In this document: one piece after another, positions 25,065-34,185 of the stretch
How positions within the stretch are numbered: the stretch's first letter is position 1
Layout: every line of letters begins with the position of its first letter
Origin: Luteimonas huabeiensis HB2
GTDB taxonomy: Bacteria; Pseudomonadota; Gammaproteobacteria; Xanthomonadales; Xanthomonadaceae
Reading direction: 5' to 3'
DNA: 64,000 bases
Assembly (NCBI RefSeq): GCF_000559025.1
Contig: NZ_JAAN01000015.1
Coordinates: 1 to 64,000 of the forward strand
The notes under the pieces: model-generated
What the model was told of the DNA's origin: nothing
What the model saw: the letters and a program-made list of their open reading frames with translations, nothing else
The model's database searches: none
Translations under genes and position numbers: made by a program

Positions 25065-27578
25065 ATGCTGGCTCCGGATCTTTCCATTGCCGAATTCGTT
25101 CCATTCTCCAGCCATGTCGCGCCTGAGGTCGTTAAGACCACGGGTGGCGACTATCTGCTGACCTGGCGGCTGGATGGATTGCCGTTCGTCGGGCGCGAGG
25201 AATGGGAGCTCGAGCATCGCCACAACACGTTCAACCGGATGCTGCAGACCCTGCGGGCGCCCGATTTCGTGAATGTGGCGTTCTGGGTACACGACGTGCG
25301 GCGCCGCGGTCATGTGGACGCGCAGCCCAGGTTCGGGCAGGCGTTCAATCAGGAGCTTTCGGACACCTATTTCTCCGCGCTGTCCTCGCAGAAGATCATG
25401 CGCAACGAGCTGTACCTGACCATGATCTATCGCCCGATCGTGGTCGGGAAGCGGTTCGTGGAAAAATCGGCGAACGTGGACCGCCTTCGCGCCGAGCAGG
25501 AACAGGCTGTCGCCAAGCTCATGGAACTGGCCGGCAACGTGGAAGCCGTGCTCAAGGACTATGCGCCGGTCCGGTTGGGCATGTACGAAGCCGATAACGG
25601 GGTGGTGTTCTCGGAGACGCTGGAGTTCTTCGGCTTCCTGCTCAACCGCATTACCGAGCGGGTGCCGGTGCTCAACGCGCCGGTCTACGACTACCTGCCG
25701 GTGAGCCGGCACATGTTTTCGGCGAAGACCGGCGATTTCGTCGTCATCGCGCCGGGCGGTGGTAACCACTTCGGTGCCATTCTGAATATCAAGGAATACA
25801 CCGATGGCACCTGGCCAGGCATCCTCAATGGCCTGAAGTACCTCGATTTCGAGTACGTCATCACCCACTCCTTCAGCCCGATGGGCCGGCAGGACGCGCT
25901 GAAGGTGCTGGACCGCACCAAGGGCATGATGATTTCGTCCGGGGACAAGGCGGTCAGCCAGATCGTCGAGCTGGATCACGCGATGGATCAGCTCGCCTCC
26001 GGCAACTTCGTGCTGGGCGAATACCATTTCATTCTGACCATCTACGCCGAGACGCAGGAGAAGCTCGCCAACAACCTGGCGATCGCGCGGGCGGAGCTCT
26101 CCAACGCGGGCTTCGTCTCCGCCAAGGAGGATCTGGCCGTCTGTTCGTCGTTCTATTCCCAGTTTCCCGCCAACTGGAAGTACCGTACCCGTCTGGCCAA
26201 CGTCAGCTCGCTCAATTTCCTGGGCCTGTCGCCGCTGCACAACTTCGCCACCGGCAAGCGCGACCGCAACCCCTGGGGCGAGTGCGTGACCGTGCTGCAG
26301 ACCACCAACGGCCAGCCGTACTATTTCAACTTCCACGCCACCCACCCGGCGGAGAATTCGCTGGGCGAGAAGGCCATCGCCAACACGATGGTCATCGGCA
26401 AGTCCGGTACGGGCAAGACCGCCCTGATCAACTTCCTGCTGAGCCAAGTGCAGAAGTTCGATCCGGTTCCGACCATCTTCTTCTTCGACAAGGACCGCGG
26501 CGCGGAGATCTTCGTGCGCGCCTGCGGCGGCAATTACCTCGCGTTGGAGAACGGCGCGCCGACCGGCTTCAACCCGTTCCAGTGCGAGCGCACGGACGCC
26601 AACGTGCAGTTCCTGGCCGACCTGATCAAGGTGCTGGCCGCGAAGACGCACTACACCGCGCGCGAGGACGAGGACATCTTCCGCGCGGTGGAGAGCATGC
26701 TCGACACGCCGATGCACCTGCGATCGATGACGAACTTCCAGAAGAGCCTGCCCAACATGGGCGACGACGGGCTCTACGCGCGGCTGCGCAAGTGGACGGC
26801 CGGCAATGCGCTGGGCTGGGTGTTCGACAATCCGGTCGACACGATCGACCTGCAGAAGGCGAACATCATCGGCTTCGACTACACCGACGTCATCGACAAC
26901 CCCGAAGTGCGCGTGCCGGTCATCAACTACCTGCTGCACCGCCTGGAGTCGCTGATCGACGGCCGTCCGCTGATCTACGTGATGGACGAGTTCTGGAAGA
27001 TCCTCGACGGCGGCGGCGCGCTCAAGGAATTCGCCAAGAACAAGCAGAAGACCATCCGAAAGCAGAACGGCCTAGGCATCTTCGCCACCCAGAGCCCGGA
27101 GGACGCGCTCAACAGCGATATCTCCGCAGCCCTGATCGAGCAGACCGCGACGCTCATCCTTCTGCCCAATCCCAACGCGGCGCGCGAGGATTACCTCGAC
27201 GGCCTCAAGCTCACCGAGGCGGAATTCCAGGTCGTCAAGAGTCTCGACGAGCGTTCGCGTTGCTTCCTGGTCAAGCAGGGCCACGCGTCCACGGTCTGTC
27301 AGCTCAACTTGCGCGGCATGGACGACGCGCTCGCGGTCATTTCCGCCAGCACCGACAACATCGAGATCATGCACCGGATCGTCGATGAGGAGGCCGCTGC
27401 CCTGGGTATCCCGAAGGACGATCTGCGGCCGGAGCAGTGGCTGCCGCGGTTCCAGGCGGAGCGCAAAGGGTCTCGGGCGCGTGGTGTCCATGCGCCTTCG
27501 AATCGAGCGCGGGGAACGCCGGGAGCCCGGAATTCGCGGGCTTCGATCTCTACTGGAATTCAGTCGGAGTACTCATAA
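25065..27578 (+). CDS. virB4: T4SS ATPase VirB4
   Basis: An 837-residue AAA+ ATPase, the usual size of VirB4 (about 800-830). The CagE/TrbE/VirB N-terminal domain occupies roughly residues 1-400; Walker A GKSGTGKT lies at about 445-452 and Walker B in LIYVMDEFWKIL. The tail after residue about 800 (Arg/Ser/Gly-rich, GVHAPSNRARGTPGARNSRA) is poorly conserved in type. The stop overlaps the next start by one base (TAATG), a termination-reinitiation arrangement. Confidence 0.95.
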   Translation: MLAPDLSIAEFVPFSSHVAPEVVKTTGGDYLLTWRLDGLPFVGREEWELEHRHNTFNRMLQTLRAPDFVNVAFWVHDVRRRGHVDAQPRFGQAFNQELSDTYFSALSSQKIMRNELYLTMIYRPIVVGKRFVEKSANVDRLRAEQEQAVAKLMELAGNVEAVLKDYAPVRLGMYEADNGVVFSETLEFFGFLLNRITERVPVLNAPVYDYLPVSRHMFSAKTGDFVVIAPGGGNHFGAILNIKEYTDGTWPGILNGLKYLDFEYVITHSFSPMGRQDALKVLDRTKGMMISSGDKAVSQIVELDHAMDQLASGNFVLGEYHFILTIYAETQEKLANNLAIARAELSNAGFVSAKEDLAVCSSFYSQFPANWKYRTRLANVSSLNFLGLSPLHNFATGKRDRNPWGECVTVLQTTNGQPYYFNFHATHPAENSLGEKAIANTMVIGKSGTGKTALINFLLSQVQKFDPVPTIFFFDKDRGAEIFVRACGGNYLALENGAPTGFNPFQCERTDANVQFLADLIKVLAAKTHYTAREDEDIFRAVESMLDTPMHLRSMTNFQKSLPNMGDDGLYARLRKWTAGNALGWVFDNPVDTIDLQKANIIGFDYTDVIDNPEVRVPVINYLLHRLESLIDGRPLIYVMDEFWKILDGGGALKEFAKNKQKTIRKQNGLGIFATQSPEDALNSDISAALIEQTATLILLPNPNAAREDYLDGLKLTEAEFQVVKSLDERSRCFLVKQGHASTVCQLNLRGMDDALAVISASTDNIEIMHRIVDEEAAALGIPKDDLRPEQWLPRFQAERKGSRARGVHAPSNRARGTPGARNSRASISTGIQSEYS

Positions 27579-28447
27579 TGGAAGCCGTAGAAAAAAATGG
27601 CAAAGGCGCGAGCGCAAGCCGGAGTTCGATCAAGTGTGGCTACGCAGCGGTCCCGTGTATCGCTCTCGGTCTACTGCTTGCGATGGGCAGCGCTGCCGCT
27701 CAATGGCGAGTAGTCGACCGTGAAGCCAACGAAAAGCTGGAGCGCGCCAATGACCGGCTGCGTGACGCTAACGAGGAGCTGGATACGATTTCACGCCGTA
27801 TTGGTAATACCAGCGCCAGCGGGGATGGTGAGGGTAGTGTCACTGGTAATCTCAGGGACCTTTATCGTCAGCAGTACATCGCTGGCTACGACAGTTCGGA
27901 CAGCGATGTCGCTGCTGCCCAAGAGCCCGAAGTGTCGCTCGATGCGGAGAGACCTAGTGCCGCCGTCGCCATCCGTGTGGAAGATCGGTGTCCCCAACCT
28001 GCCGCGGGGGGGGTTGCGCAACAGCAATGGCAACTGTGTCGTGAGATCGCCACGACCGAGTTGGCGCAATACACCTATTCGCTGCGCATGTTCGAGTTGA
28101 CAAGGCAACGGCAGAGATATCTGGATCAGCTGAAGGAGCAGCGTGCGGATATTCGAGAACATGAGATCGGTAAGCTCGAGGACAACACCAATCGCATTCT
28201 ATTGCTGATGTCTCAGATGGAAATCGATAGGCAGCAACAGCGTTACTATATGGATGCTTATGCGGCGCGTATCAATTACCTGCAGCAGGCTAGTCGTACT
28301 ATGGCCCAACAAGCCTTGGAGGGTACGAGGGCGGGATCAGGAGGCTTGCCCGGTCTCGGCGCGATCGTGGGAGGGGCGGCGCTCGCAGGGGCTTTGGATG
28401 CTGCACGTACCGAAAGGCGCTCAAGTGGATTCTTCCGGCGCCGCTGA
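27578..28447 (+). CDS. VirB5-position periplasmic coiled-coil protein
   Basis: A 289-residue protein between virB4 and virB6, the place of virB5 in VirB operons. An N-terminal hydrophobic segment (about 22-43, ending AAAQ) is a signal sequence; residues about 47-75 and 170-265 are helical with heptad patterns (LERANDRLRDANEELDTISRR; YSLRMFELTRQRQRYLDQL). VirB5 of conjugative systems is an all-helical minor pilin, so the role is plausible, but I see no clear sequence signature, as is usual for X-T4SS. The gene is visibly poorer in G+C than virB4. Confidence 0.6.
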   Translation: MEAVEKNGKGASASRSSIKCGYAAVPCIALGLLLAMGSAAAQWRVVDREANEKLERANDRLRDANEELDTISRRIGNTSASGDGEGSVTGNLRDLYRQQYIAGYDSSDSDVAAAQEPEVSLDAERPSAAVAIRVEDRCPQPAAGGVAQQQWQLCREIATTELAQYTYSLRMFELTRQRQRYLDQLKEQRADIREHEIGKLEDNTNRILLLMSQMEIDRQQQRYYMDAYAARINYLQQASRTMAQQALEGTRAGSGGLPGLGAIVGGAALAGALDAARTERRSSGFFRRR

Positions 28448-28486
28448 CGCTCGAACTGACAAGGGTTGCTGCATAGGGGAGGGCGT

Positions 28487-29578
28487 ATGAGTTACGTGGT
28501 TCAATTAGGGCTCGCTGATTTGCTGCGTGGTATTGGCGTGCAGCTGGAGGCGGTAGAGCGTTGGCTATTTTTTCGTGCCATCTTTGATTGGATTGGCGAA
28601 GAAATCGAGACGTTTCGAGACAATTTTCTGGGGGCGGTTGGCGACTGGGTCTTCGGTATCGGGCTTGTCATGCTGACATTGTGGATCTTGCTGCAGGGCT
28701 ATCGGATCGTCACGGGTCAGTCCCGTCAATACATGATGGAGCTCGTCGTAAATTCGTTGAAGTGGGTGCTTTTGTTTGCCGTCGCGACCACGTTTATGTT
28801 TGGGGGGAGTGACGTGCATGAACTCCTCACAGACGACATGCCTGCGTTGATCAATCAAATGGTTACGGGCGAAGACGAGGCGCCAGAAGATGCGATCGAT
28901 GAAAACCTTCAGCAAATGGAAGGTGCTATGGTAATGATCGATGCTTTATTCACAAGCTGGGACGAAACACTTCAGGCCGCAAAAACTCGTGCGCTATGGT
29001 TCACAGGGGTTGGCGTTGCTGGCCCATCGCTGATTGGTGGCGCTATTCTGTTGATGTATAAGATGGCGTTGGCGCTGTTCGTCGGCCTGGGGCCGTTCTT
29101 TATTATGTGTCTGGGTTTCGACCAAACGAAGGGGATGTTTCAGAAGTGGTTGTGGTACGGCATCGGCACAATGTTCTCGTTGGCCGTGTTGAGTTTCACG
29201 GTGTCAATGATTTCGAGCTTGATCGGTGCAGTTTCGACGCAATTTCTACTGCAGTATCTCGCTATGCTCGCCATTACGGGCGAGGGCGCTTCGGCTCAGG
29301 GCGTAGGCAGCATGGCGATGCAGCAGGGCGGGCTGGGCATTTTGATGACCCTGTTCCTGATTACTGTGCCTGCGATGGCGGCATCGTTCTTCCAAGGTAC
29401 CCTTGGACACTTCATGCCCCATAGCGCATTCAGCCAGCAACCCATGCAAGCCGCGAGGCCGGGGCAGCCTGGTGGCGGGTATTATCCCGTAGGCGGGCAG
29501 CCTATTGCGCCTAGTGCCCCCTCGGCGAGCGCTGGCTCTGTTGAGCGAGGCGGCCAAATTCATGGCTACAGGTACTAG
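28487..29578 (+). CDS. virB6: T4SS polytopic inner-membrane protein VirB6
   Basis: A 363-residue protein with five to six predicted membrane helices, among them FGIGLVMLTLWILLQGYRIV, WVLLFAVATTFMF, SLIGGAILLMYKMALALFVGLGPFFIMCLGF and FSLAVLSFTVSMISSLIGAV. The conserved segment around LGPFFIMCLGF with a following aromatic stretch is typical of TrbL/VirB6. A Pro/Gly/Ser-rich hydrophilic tail ends it. The ATG at 28487 follows ggggaggg; an upstream TTG in frame is less likely. G+C content is much lower than in virB7-virB4. Confidence 0.9.
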   Translation: MSYVVQLGLADLLRGIGVQLEAVERWLFFRAIFDWIGEEIETFRDNFLGAVGDWVFGIGLVMLTLWILLQGYRIVTGQSRQYMMELVVNSLKWVLLFAVATTFMFGGSDVHELLTDDMPALINQMVTGEDEAPEDAIDENLQQMEGAMVMIDALFTSWDETLQAAKTRALWFTGVGVAGPSLIGGAILLMYKMALALFVGLGPFFIMCLGFDQTKGMFQKWLWYGIGTMFSLAVLSFTVSMISSLIGAVSTQFLLQYLAMLAITGEGASAQGVGSMAMQQGGLGILMTLFLITVPAMAASFFQGTLGHFMPHSAFSQQPMQAARPGQPGGGYYPVGGQPIAPSAPSASAGSVERGGQIHGYRY

Positions 29579-29588
29579 GGACCGCTTT

Positions 29589-30107
29589 ATGGCTATTCGT
29601 TTTTATTTGCGTCCGGCCAGTCTGATAGGTGCGATTTACTTGCTGTCGTATGGCTCTGGTTTTGCCCAAACCGCATGTCCATACGGCGCGCCACAGGGGA
29701 GCGCGATGTGTCTTCCGAACGCGTCCGCTACCCCCATTTCTGAGGCCGCTACCGTGCCAAGATGGAAGTTGACCTGGGGCGCCATAGCTTTCGATGTGGC
29801 CACTGGGGCGACAGGGTATGCGGTCGGCGAGCCGTCTCAGCGACGCGCGCGGCGGCAGGCGTTGGCTCAATGTAATGGTAAGGGTGGGCGTGATTGCGAG
29901 GTGATGTTGGCTTATCAAAATCAGTGCGCGGTAATAGCGGATCCCGTTCGGGACGGTCAGTTCATTCCCGGCGAGAGCATCTATCGGAGCGGGCCGACCA
30001 TAGAAGAAACGTCGAATGCAGCGCTTTCCAGTTGTTCGCAAAGAAACGGCGGCACTGGTTGTCGAATCGTGTACTCAGCTTGTAGTGAACCGTTGCTAGT
30101 GAATTAA
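29589..30107 (+). CDS. Secreted DUF4189 protein at the end of the virB operon
   Basis: A 172-residue protein. The ATG at 29589 gives a signal peptide with cleavage near GFAQT; another in-frame ATG 27 nt upstream overlaps virB6. The mature part carries a DUF4189 domain: WGAIAFDVATGATGYAVGEPS, GGRDCEVMLAYQNQCAVIA and a C-terminal GTGCRIVYSACSEP, with paired Cys. DUF4189 proteins often accompany T4SS and immunity genes in this order (from memory); a periplasmic protective or accessory role is an inference. A decayed paralogue follows at 30585. Confidence 0.85.
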   Translation: MAIRFYLRPASLIGAIYLLSYGSGFAQTACPYGAPQGSAMCLPNASATPISEAATVPRWKLTWGAIAFDVATGATGYAVGEPSQRRARRQALAQCNGKGGRDCEVMLAYQNQCAVIADPVRDGQFIPGESIYRSGPTIEETSNAALSSCSQRNGGTGCRIVYSACSEPLLVN

Positions 30108-30584
30108 GGGTTTTCTTCTTTATCGTTGGGGGTTCGTTAATTTTAGTGTTGATGTGGCAGAATGCGCGAGAAGGGCTGCGCGATTCTGTGCTCCGGCTGC
30201 GCCGCTCCAGTTAGTGAATTGATTGTTCGAAGACTGGTCAGTAGGGTGATCGGTTGCTTGCTTGTTGGATGATCCGGGTCCGTTGACGAGAGTGGGCGCT
30301 TATGCGTGGAAATCCTGCTTTTCGTCATTTTCGTGCTGCCTGTTGCCAAGGCGGATTCGCTCGCGTTGGCGTAGGGGCTTTTCTCGGCATGTAGTGCCTT
30401 GATGCACCCTATACTCGTCGGGTCAATCCATCTATCCAGGGTTTGCGGCACTTGTTCGGCCTGAATGGAAGTTTACGTGAGGCGCTGTTAGTGATTGTGC
30501 GTTCGTGCATATTTTGGCTAGGGATGGGGTGTTCCGCTGGGCGGCGGTGGCTTTAATCGGATAGCTAGTAGGCGGGGGTGGAAA
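30108..30584. other. AT-rich intergenic stretch, no gene seen
   Basis: This 477-nt stretch is much richer in A+T than the rest of the window and has stops in all plus-strand frames. The only longer open frame is a 102-codon one on the minus strand (30143-30451) without Shine-Dalgarno, signal or domain. It lies between the intact and the decayed DUF4189 genes and is probably degenerate DNA left by turnover at the operon end. Confidence 0.5.
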
Positions 30585-31193
30585 ATGCGACGATGGGCGA
30601 TGCTGGCGTTTCTGGCGATCTTGCCGATGATGGACATCAGTGCGCAGTCCGGGTTCTATGAGCGCCTGCGATATCGGGATGACGATCCGTTCGTCTTCTG
30701 TACGCAGGGGCAGGATCCGCAGATCGAGCCGTTTCCCTGTTGGAGGCCGCAGCCGCCTTACACAGGGGCCTACACGCTGATGCCATATTGCAGGCCGCCG
30801 AACCCGTACGGTTGGAAGAGTTGGACTTACGCCGATCGGGATTCGTTGCAGCAATACCTGCGGGTTTGCCCGAAGGCGGGGGCGTCGGGGCAATGGGAAG
30901 GTGCGGGGCGGCCTGAATTCGATCCTGTTCGTCATTGAGCGTCTTCCTGGGGGGCCCTGTCGCTCCACGTGTGGTCGCGATTGCGACATCGTGCTGTCTT
31001 GGGAAAATCGGTGGCGGCCGTTGCCGTTCGTGCCGAAAGGACCGGCGAGCCGATGATGGTGTCGTTCCAGGGGGGCTTGACCGTGGAGGAGGCAGGAGCC
31101 CGGGCGTTGCAGGAATGCACGCAGGCCAACGATGGGCAGGCCTGCAAAATCCGCTATGACGATTGCACCAGCCCGGTGATTGTCGTCGAGTGA
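30585..31193 (+). pseudogene. Decayed DUF4189 gene with signal peptide
   Basis: The frame from the ATG at 30585 encodes a signal peptide (cleavage near ISAQS) and a Cys/Pro-rich segment, then stops at 30936-30938. Directly after that stop the same frame reads SSWGALSL, the start of a DUF4189 domain. The next domain block, CGRDCDIVLSWENR, is in the +1 frame, and about 30 codons between them are missing. Near 31010 the frame shifts again: one lost base would turn ENRW into ENRCAAVAVRAERTG, which continues to the C-terminal ACKIRYDDC and stop at 31191-31193. Thus stop, deletion and frameshift have inactivated it. Confidence 0.7.
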
Positions 31194-31314
31194 CACGCCG
31201 TGGGGGCTTTGCGAGGCGTCGCTGCAGTGCTCCCGATGACTGGAATGCCGTGCGCAGCGGGATCGAGCTGGCTCGGTCATCGCAAGCACGGGGCATCTGC
31301 GGACGCTCGGCAAC

Positions 31315-31358
31315 GCCCATCGCGCGTCGTTCCAAGGCCCATCGTGCGTCGTTCTTGG
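31315..31358. repeat. Two tandem 22-nt repeats
   Basis: Units 31315-31336 and 31337-31358 (both beginning gcccatcg, containing gcgtcgtt) agree at 19 of 22 positions. They lie in the 279-nt gene-free gap between the DUF4189 pseudogene and the DUF1289 gene. Nothing else is recognisable in that gap. Confidence 0.6.
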
Positions 31359-31472
31359 GATTCCGGGCCATCGTCGCGCATGCGCGCGGACCGGCGCGCC
31401 GGACGTGGCGTCCTCCGAGCATTGCCTTCGCCTGTCGGATGCGTTCACCCCCGCCGGCCTAGAATTGCCGGC

Positions 31473-31658
31473 ATGACGCCGCCCGCTACGCCCATCCTGA
31501 CGCCCTGCATCGGTGTGTGTACGCTCGATGAGCATGGCCTCTGCCATGGCTGCTTCCGCACGATCGACGAGATCGCGCGCTGGGGCCTGATGGGGGATGC
31601 GGAGCGGGCGCGCTACCTGGACGAGGTGCTGCCGGAACGCGAGGCGCGGCGGGCATGA
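31473..31658 (+). CDS. DUF1289 protein
   Basis: A 61-residue protein with the DUF1289 pattern TPCIGVCTLDEHGLCHGCFRTIDEIARW: four Cys in a C-x3-C-x7-C-x2-C arrangement that suggests metal or Fe-S binding. The family's function is unknown. It begins a compact operon: its stop overlaps the NUDIX gene start by 4 nt, and that gene overlaps the sulfurtransferase gene in turn. Confidence 0.85.
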   Translation: MTPPATPILTPCIGVCTLDEHGLCHGCFRTIDEIARWGLMGDAERARYLDEVLPEREARRA

Positions 31659-32299
31659 GCGAGGGTTCTGTGATGCTGGATGCGATCGCCAGGGTCCTGC
31701 ATCCGGTACGGCGGCCGCCGCAGGGCGAGGGCTGGAACCTGGAGGAGGTCCAGGATCTGCTGCCGGGCAACCGGGCGCGTGCGGAAGCGGCGGTGCTGGT
31801 CGGGCTCGTGCCGCGCGCCCGGGGACTGGAAGTGGTGCTGACGCTGCGCAACGATGCGCTGCGGCACCACGCGGGTCAGGTGAGTTTCCCGGGCGGTCGC
31901 GTGGAGCCCGAGGACCGCGACGCGCTGGCGGCGGCGCTGCGCGAAGCGGACGAGGAGATCGGGCTGGCGCCGGCGCAGGCCCGTCCGCTGGGCTATCTCG
32001 ATCCGCTGGTCACGGTGAGCGGGTTCCGGGTGCTGCCGCTGGTGGCGCGCATCGCGCCCGACTTCGTGCCGCGGCCGGATCCGGGCGAAGTGGCGGAGGT
32101 GTTCGAGGTGCCGCTGGCCTTTCTGCTGGCGGCCGACAGCCTGGAGCGCGTGGCCATCGAGTACGGTGGGCGATCGCGCCAGATCCTGCAGTTCCGCGGC
32201 GATCCGCTGGTCGCGCCGCACCGTATCTGGGGGGCGACCGCGTCGATCCTGTTCAATCTGCGCGAGCGCCTGGCCGCGCTGCGGGAGGCCGCGGCATGA
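31655..32299 (+). CDS. NUDIX hydrolase, probable CoA pyrophosphatase
   Basis: A 214-residue protein with a full Nudix box at about residues 75-97 (GGRVEPEDRDALAAALREADEEIGL; G-x5-E-x7-REAxEExG pattern with an inserted spacer typical of the NudL/YeaB group). The conserved LNDALRHHAGQVSFPGGR-like segment before it is the CoA pyrophosphatase signature (UPF0035). It would cleave CoA into 4'-phosphopantetheine and 3',5'-ADP. It overlaps both neighbours by 4 nt. Confidence 0.88.
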   Translation: MSEGSVMLDAIARVLHPVRRPPQGEGWNLEEVQDLLPGNRARAEAAVLVGLVPRARGLEVVLTLRNDALRHHAGQVSFPGGRVEPEDRDALAAALREADEEIGLAPAQARPLGYLDPLVTVSGFRVLPLVARIAPDFVPRPDPGEVAEVFEVPLAFLLAADSLERVAIEYGGRSRQILQFRGDPLVAPHRIWGATASILFNLRERLAALREAAA

Positions 32300-33174
32300 G
32301 CGCGCCGTGGCCGGTGCTGCTGGCGCCCGAGGCGCTGCACGCGCAAGTCGGAACACCCGGGCTGGTGGTCGTCGATTGCCGCTACGCACTGTCCGATCCC
32401 GCGGCCGGGGAGCGCGCGTATGCGCAGGGGCACGTGCCCGGTGCGCACTATGCGCACCTGCACCGGGACCTTTCCGGGCCGCATCGGCCGGGGGGCGGCC
32501 GGCATCCCTGGCCGGATGCGGAGGCGTTCGCGCGCCGGCTGGCCGACTGGGGCGTGGAGGCGACGAGTCGTGTGGTGGCCTACGACGGCGGCGACGGCGG
32601 CTTCGCGGCGCGCCTGTGGTATCTGCTGCGCGCGGCGGGCCACCGCGAGGTGGCGGTGCTGGACGGCGGTTGGGCGGCCTGGCGCGGCCTGGGCCTGCCG
32701 GTGTCCACGGACGCGCCGGCGCCCGGCCGGGTGCCGATCCGGCCGCTGTCGTGGCGGATGCCGCCGCTGGACGCGGCCGATGTGCGGGCGCATCTGGATA
32801 CGGGTGGGCTGCTCATCGACGCCCGCGCGCCCGAGCGCTTTCGCGGCGAGGTGGAGCCGCTCGACCCGGTCGCCGGCCACGTGCCGGGCGCGGTCAACCG
32901 GCCGCACGCGGCGAACCTGACGGACGACGGCCGCTTCAAGCCGGCCGCGGCGCTGCGGCGCGAGTTCGAGGCGTTGCTGGACGGGCGCGATCCCGAACGG
33001 GTCGCGACGATGTGCGGGTCCGGCGTCTACGCCTGTCACCACCTGTTGGCGATGGCGCATGCGGGACTCGACGGCGCGCGCCTTTACGCGGGCTCCTGGA
33101 GCGGCTGGATCGAGGACCCGACGCGGCCGGTCGCGGTGGGCGACGAGGCGGGGACCACCGGCCTGTCGCGATAG
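32296..33174 (+). CDS. 3-mercaptopyruvate/thiosulfate sulfurtransferase
   Basis: A 292-residue tandem rhodanese protein. The N-terminal inactive rhodanese domain (VVDCRYALSDPAAGERAYAQGHVPGA) is followed by the catalytic one with the active-site loop CGSGVYACHHL near residue 240. The CGSG(V/T)TA form points to mercaptopyruvate sulfurtransferase and not thiosulfate:cyanide rhodanese (CRxGxR). It transfers sulfur in cysteine catabolism and hydrogen sulfide formation. It closes the three-gene DUF1289-NUDIX operon. Confidence 0.88.
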   Translation: MSAPWPVLLAPEALHAQVGTPGLVVVDCRYALSDPAAGERAYAQGHVPGAHYAHLHRDLSGPHRPGGGRHPWPDAEAFARRLADWGVEATSRVVAYDGGDGGFAARLWYLLRAAGHREVAVLDGGWAAWRGLGLPVSTDAPAPGRVPIRPLSWRMPPLDAADVRAHLDTGGLLIDARAPERFRGEVEPLDPVAGHVPGAVNRPHAANLTDDGRFKPAAALRREFEALLDGRDPERVATMCGSGVYACHHLLAMAHAGLDGARLYAGSWSGWIEDPTRPVAVGDEAGTTGLSR

Positions 33175-33252
33175 TACGGCGCTCGCGCGCAAGGGTGTGG
33201 GGCTTGTCGAAGGCGCGAGCGCGGCGCAGTACGCGCAGGACGGCGCCGCGCT

Positions 33253-34011
33253 TCAGCCCTTGCCGAGTCGCGCCACCAGGGCGTGCAGTGCGGTCTGGGT
33301 ATCGGCGTTGCGCCAGCTGTCGAGCATGCGGTCGAGGTCGATCGCGGCCGGCGACAGCGCCTCCACCAGGTCGGCGCGGGCCAGGGCGCGGGTGGCGAGC
33401 ATCGGCGTGCGCGGCAGGCTCCCCAGTGCCTGCAATTGGGCGAGGGCGCGCGTAGTCACCTCGTCGATGCCGGCCAGCTCGTCGACGAGGCCGATGGCGA
33501 GCGCCCGCTCGGCCTCGACCATCGCGCCGGCAACGGCCAGCCGCTCGGCTTCGCGCTGGCCGACGGTGCGTTGCAGCAGCCGCAGGATGCCGACCGGCAG
33601 GGCCAGGCCGACCTGGGTCTCGTTGAGACCGATGGCGAACGGGCCCCGGGCCATGATCCGCAGGTCGCAACACAGCGCGAGCACGCAGCCGCCTGCCGGC
33701 GCGTGGCCGGCAATGGCCGCGGCCACGGGCACGGGGCAGGCAGCGAGGGCGCGCGCGGCGTCGAAGAAGGCTTCCCAGGCCGCGCGCAGGGCGCCCGGAT
33801 CGTCCTGGATCGAGAGCAGGTAGGGCACGTCCAGGCCGGCGGAGAAGACCTTCGGGCCGCCGCTCAGGATCAGGCCGGCGGCGCCGGCCGCCAGGCTGCG
33901 CGCGATCGCCTCCGGCAGCGCGCGGCACAGCGTGGGGTCGAGCGCGTTGACCGGCGGCCGCGCCAGGCGCAGCTCATGGATGTCGTCGTGGACGAGGGTA
34001 TCGATCGTCAT
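33253..34011 (-). CDS. Enoyl-CoA hydratase/isomerase family protein
   Basis: A 252-residue crotonase-fold protein. The oxyanion-hole segments are VFSAGLDVPYL and AIAGHAPAGGCVLALCCDLRIMA. The Glu positions used for hydration in canonical crotonases are replaced (GGCVLAL in place of GGGCELAL), so isomerase or other chemistry is more likely. It is convergent with the sulfurtransferase gene and alone on its strand. Confidence 0.85.
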   Translation of the reverse strand: MTIDTLVHDDIHELRLARPPVNALDPTLCRALPEAIARSLAAGAAGLILSGGPKVFSAGLDVPYLLSIQDDPGALRAAWEAFFDAARALAACPVPVAAAIAGHAPAGGCVLALCCDLRIMARGPFAIGLNETQVGLALPVGILRLLQRTVGQREAERLAVAGAMVEAERALAIGLVDELAGIDEVTTRALAQLQALGSLPRTPMLATRALARADLVEALSPAAIDLDRMLDSWRNADTQTALHALVARLGKG

Positions 34012-34185
34012 GCGGATGCTCGGCCGGCTCGGGAAGAGGATATCGCCATCATACGGCGGTGAAGTCCGCGTCCCCGTCCACCGCGCCTTTGTCGCGGGCG
34101 TCGCGCGCCGGCCATGGCCGCGACCGCCGCGGGCGCTGGCGCGACTGCATGGATGCGCTCGCGGAGGCCCACGCGCCGGCGCCCG

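Noticed and set aside
30143..30451. 102-codon minus-strand frame in the AT-rich gap
   Set aside because: No Shine-Dalgarno, signal, domain or conserved look; probably chance in degenerate DNA.
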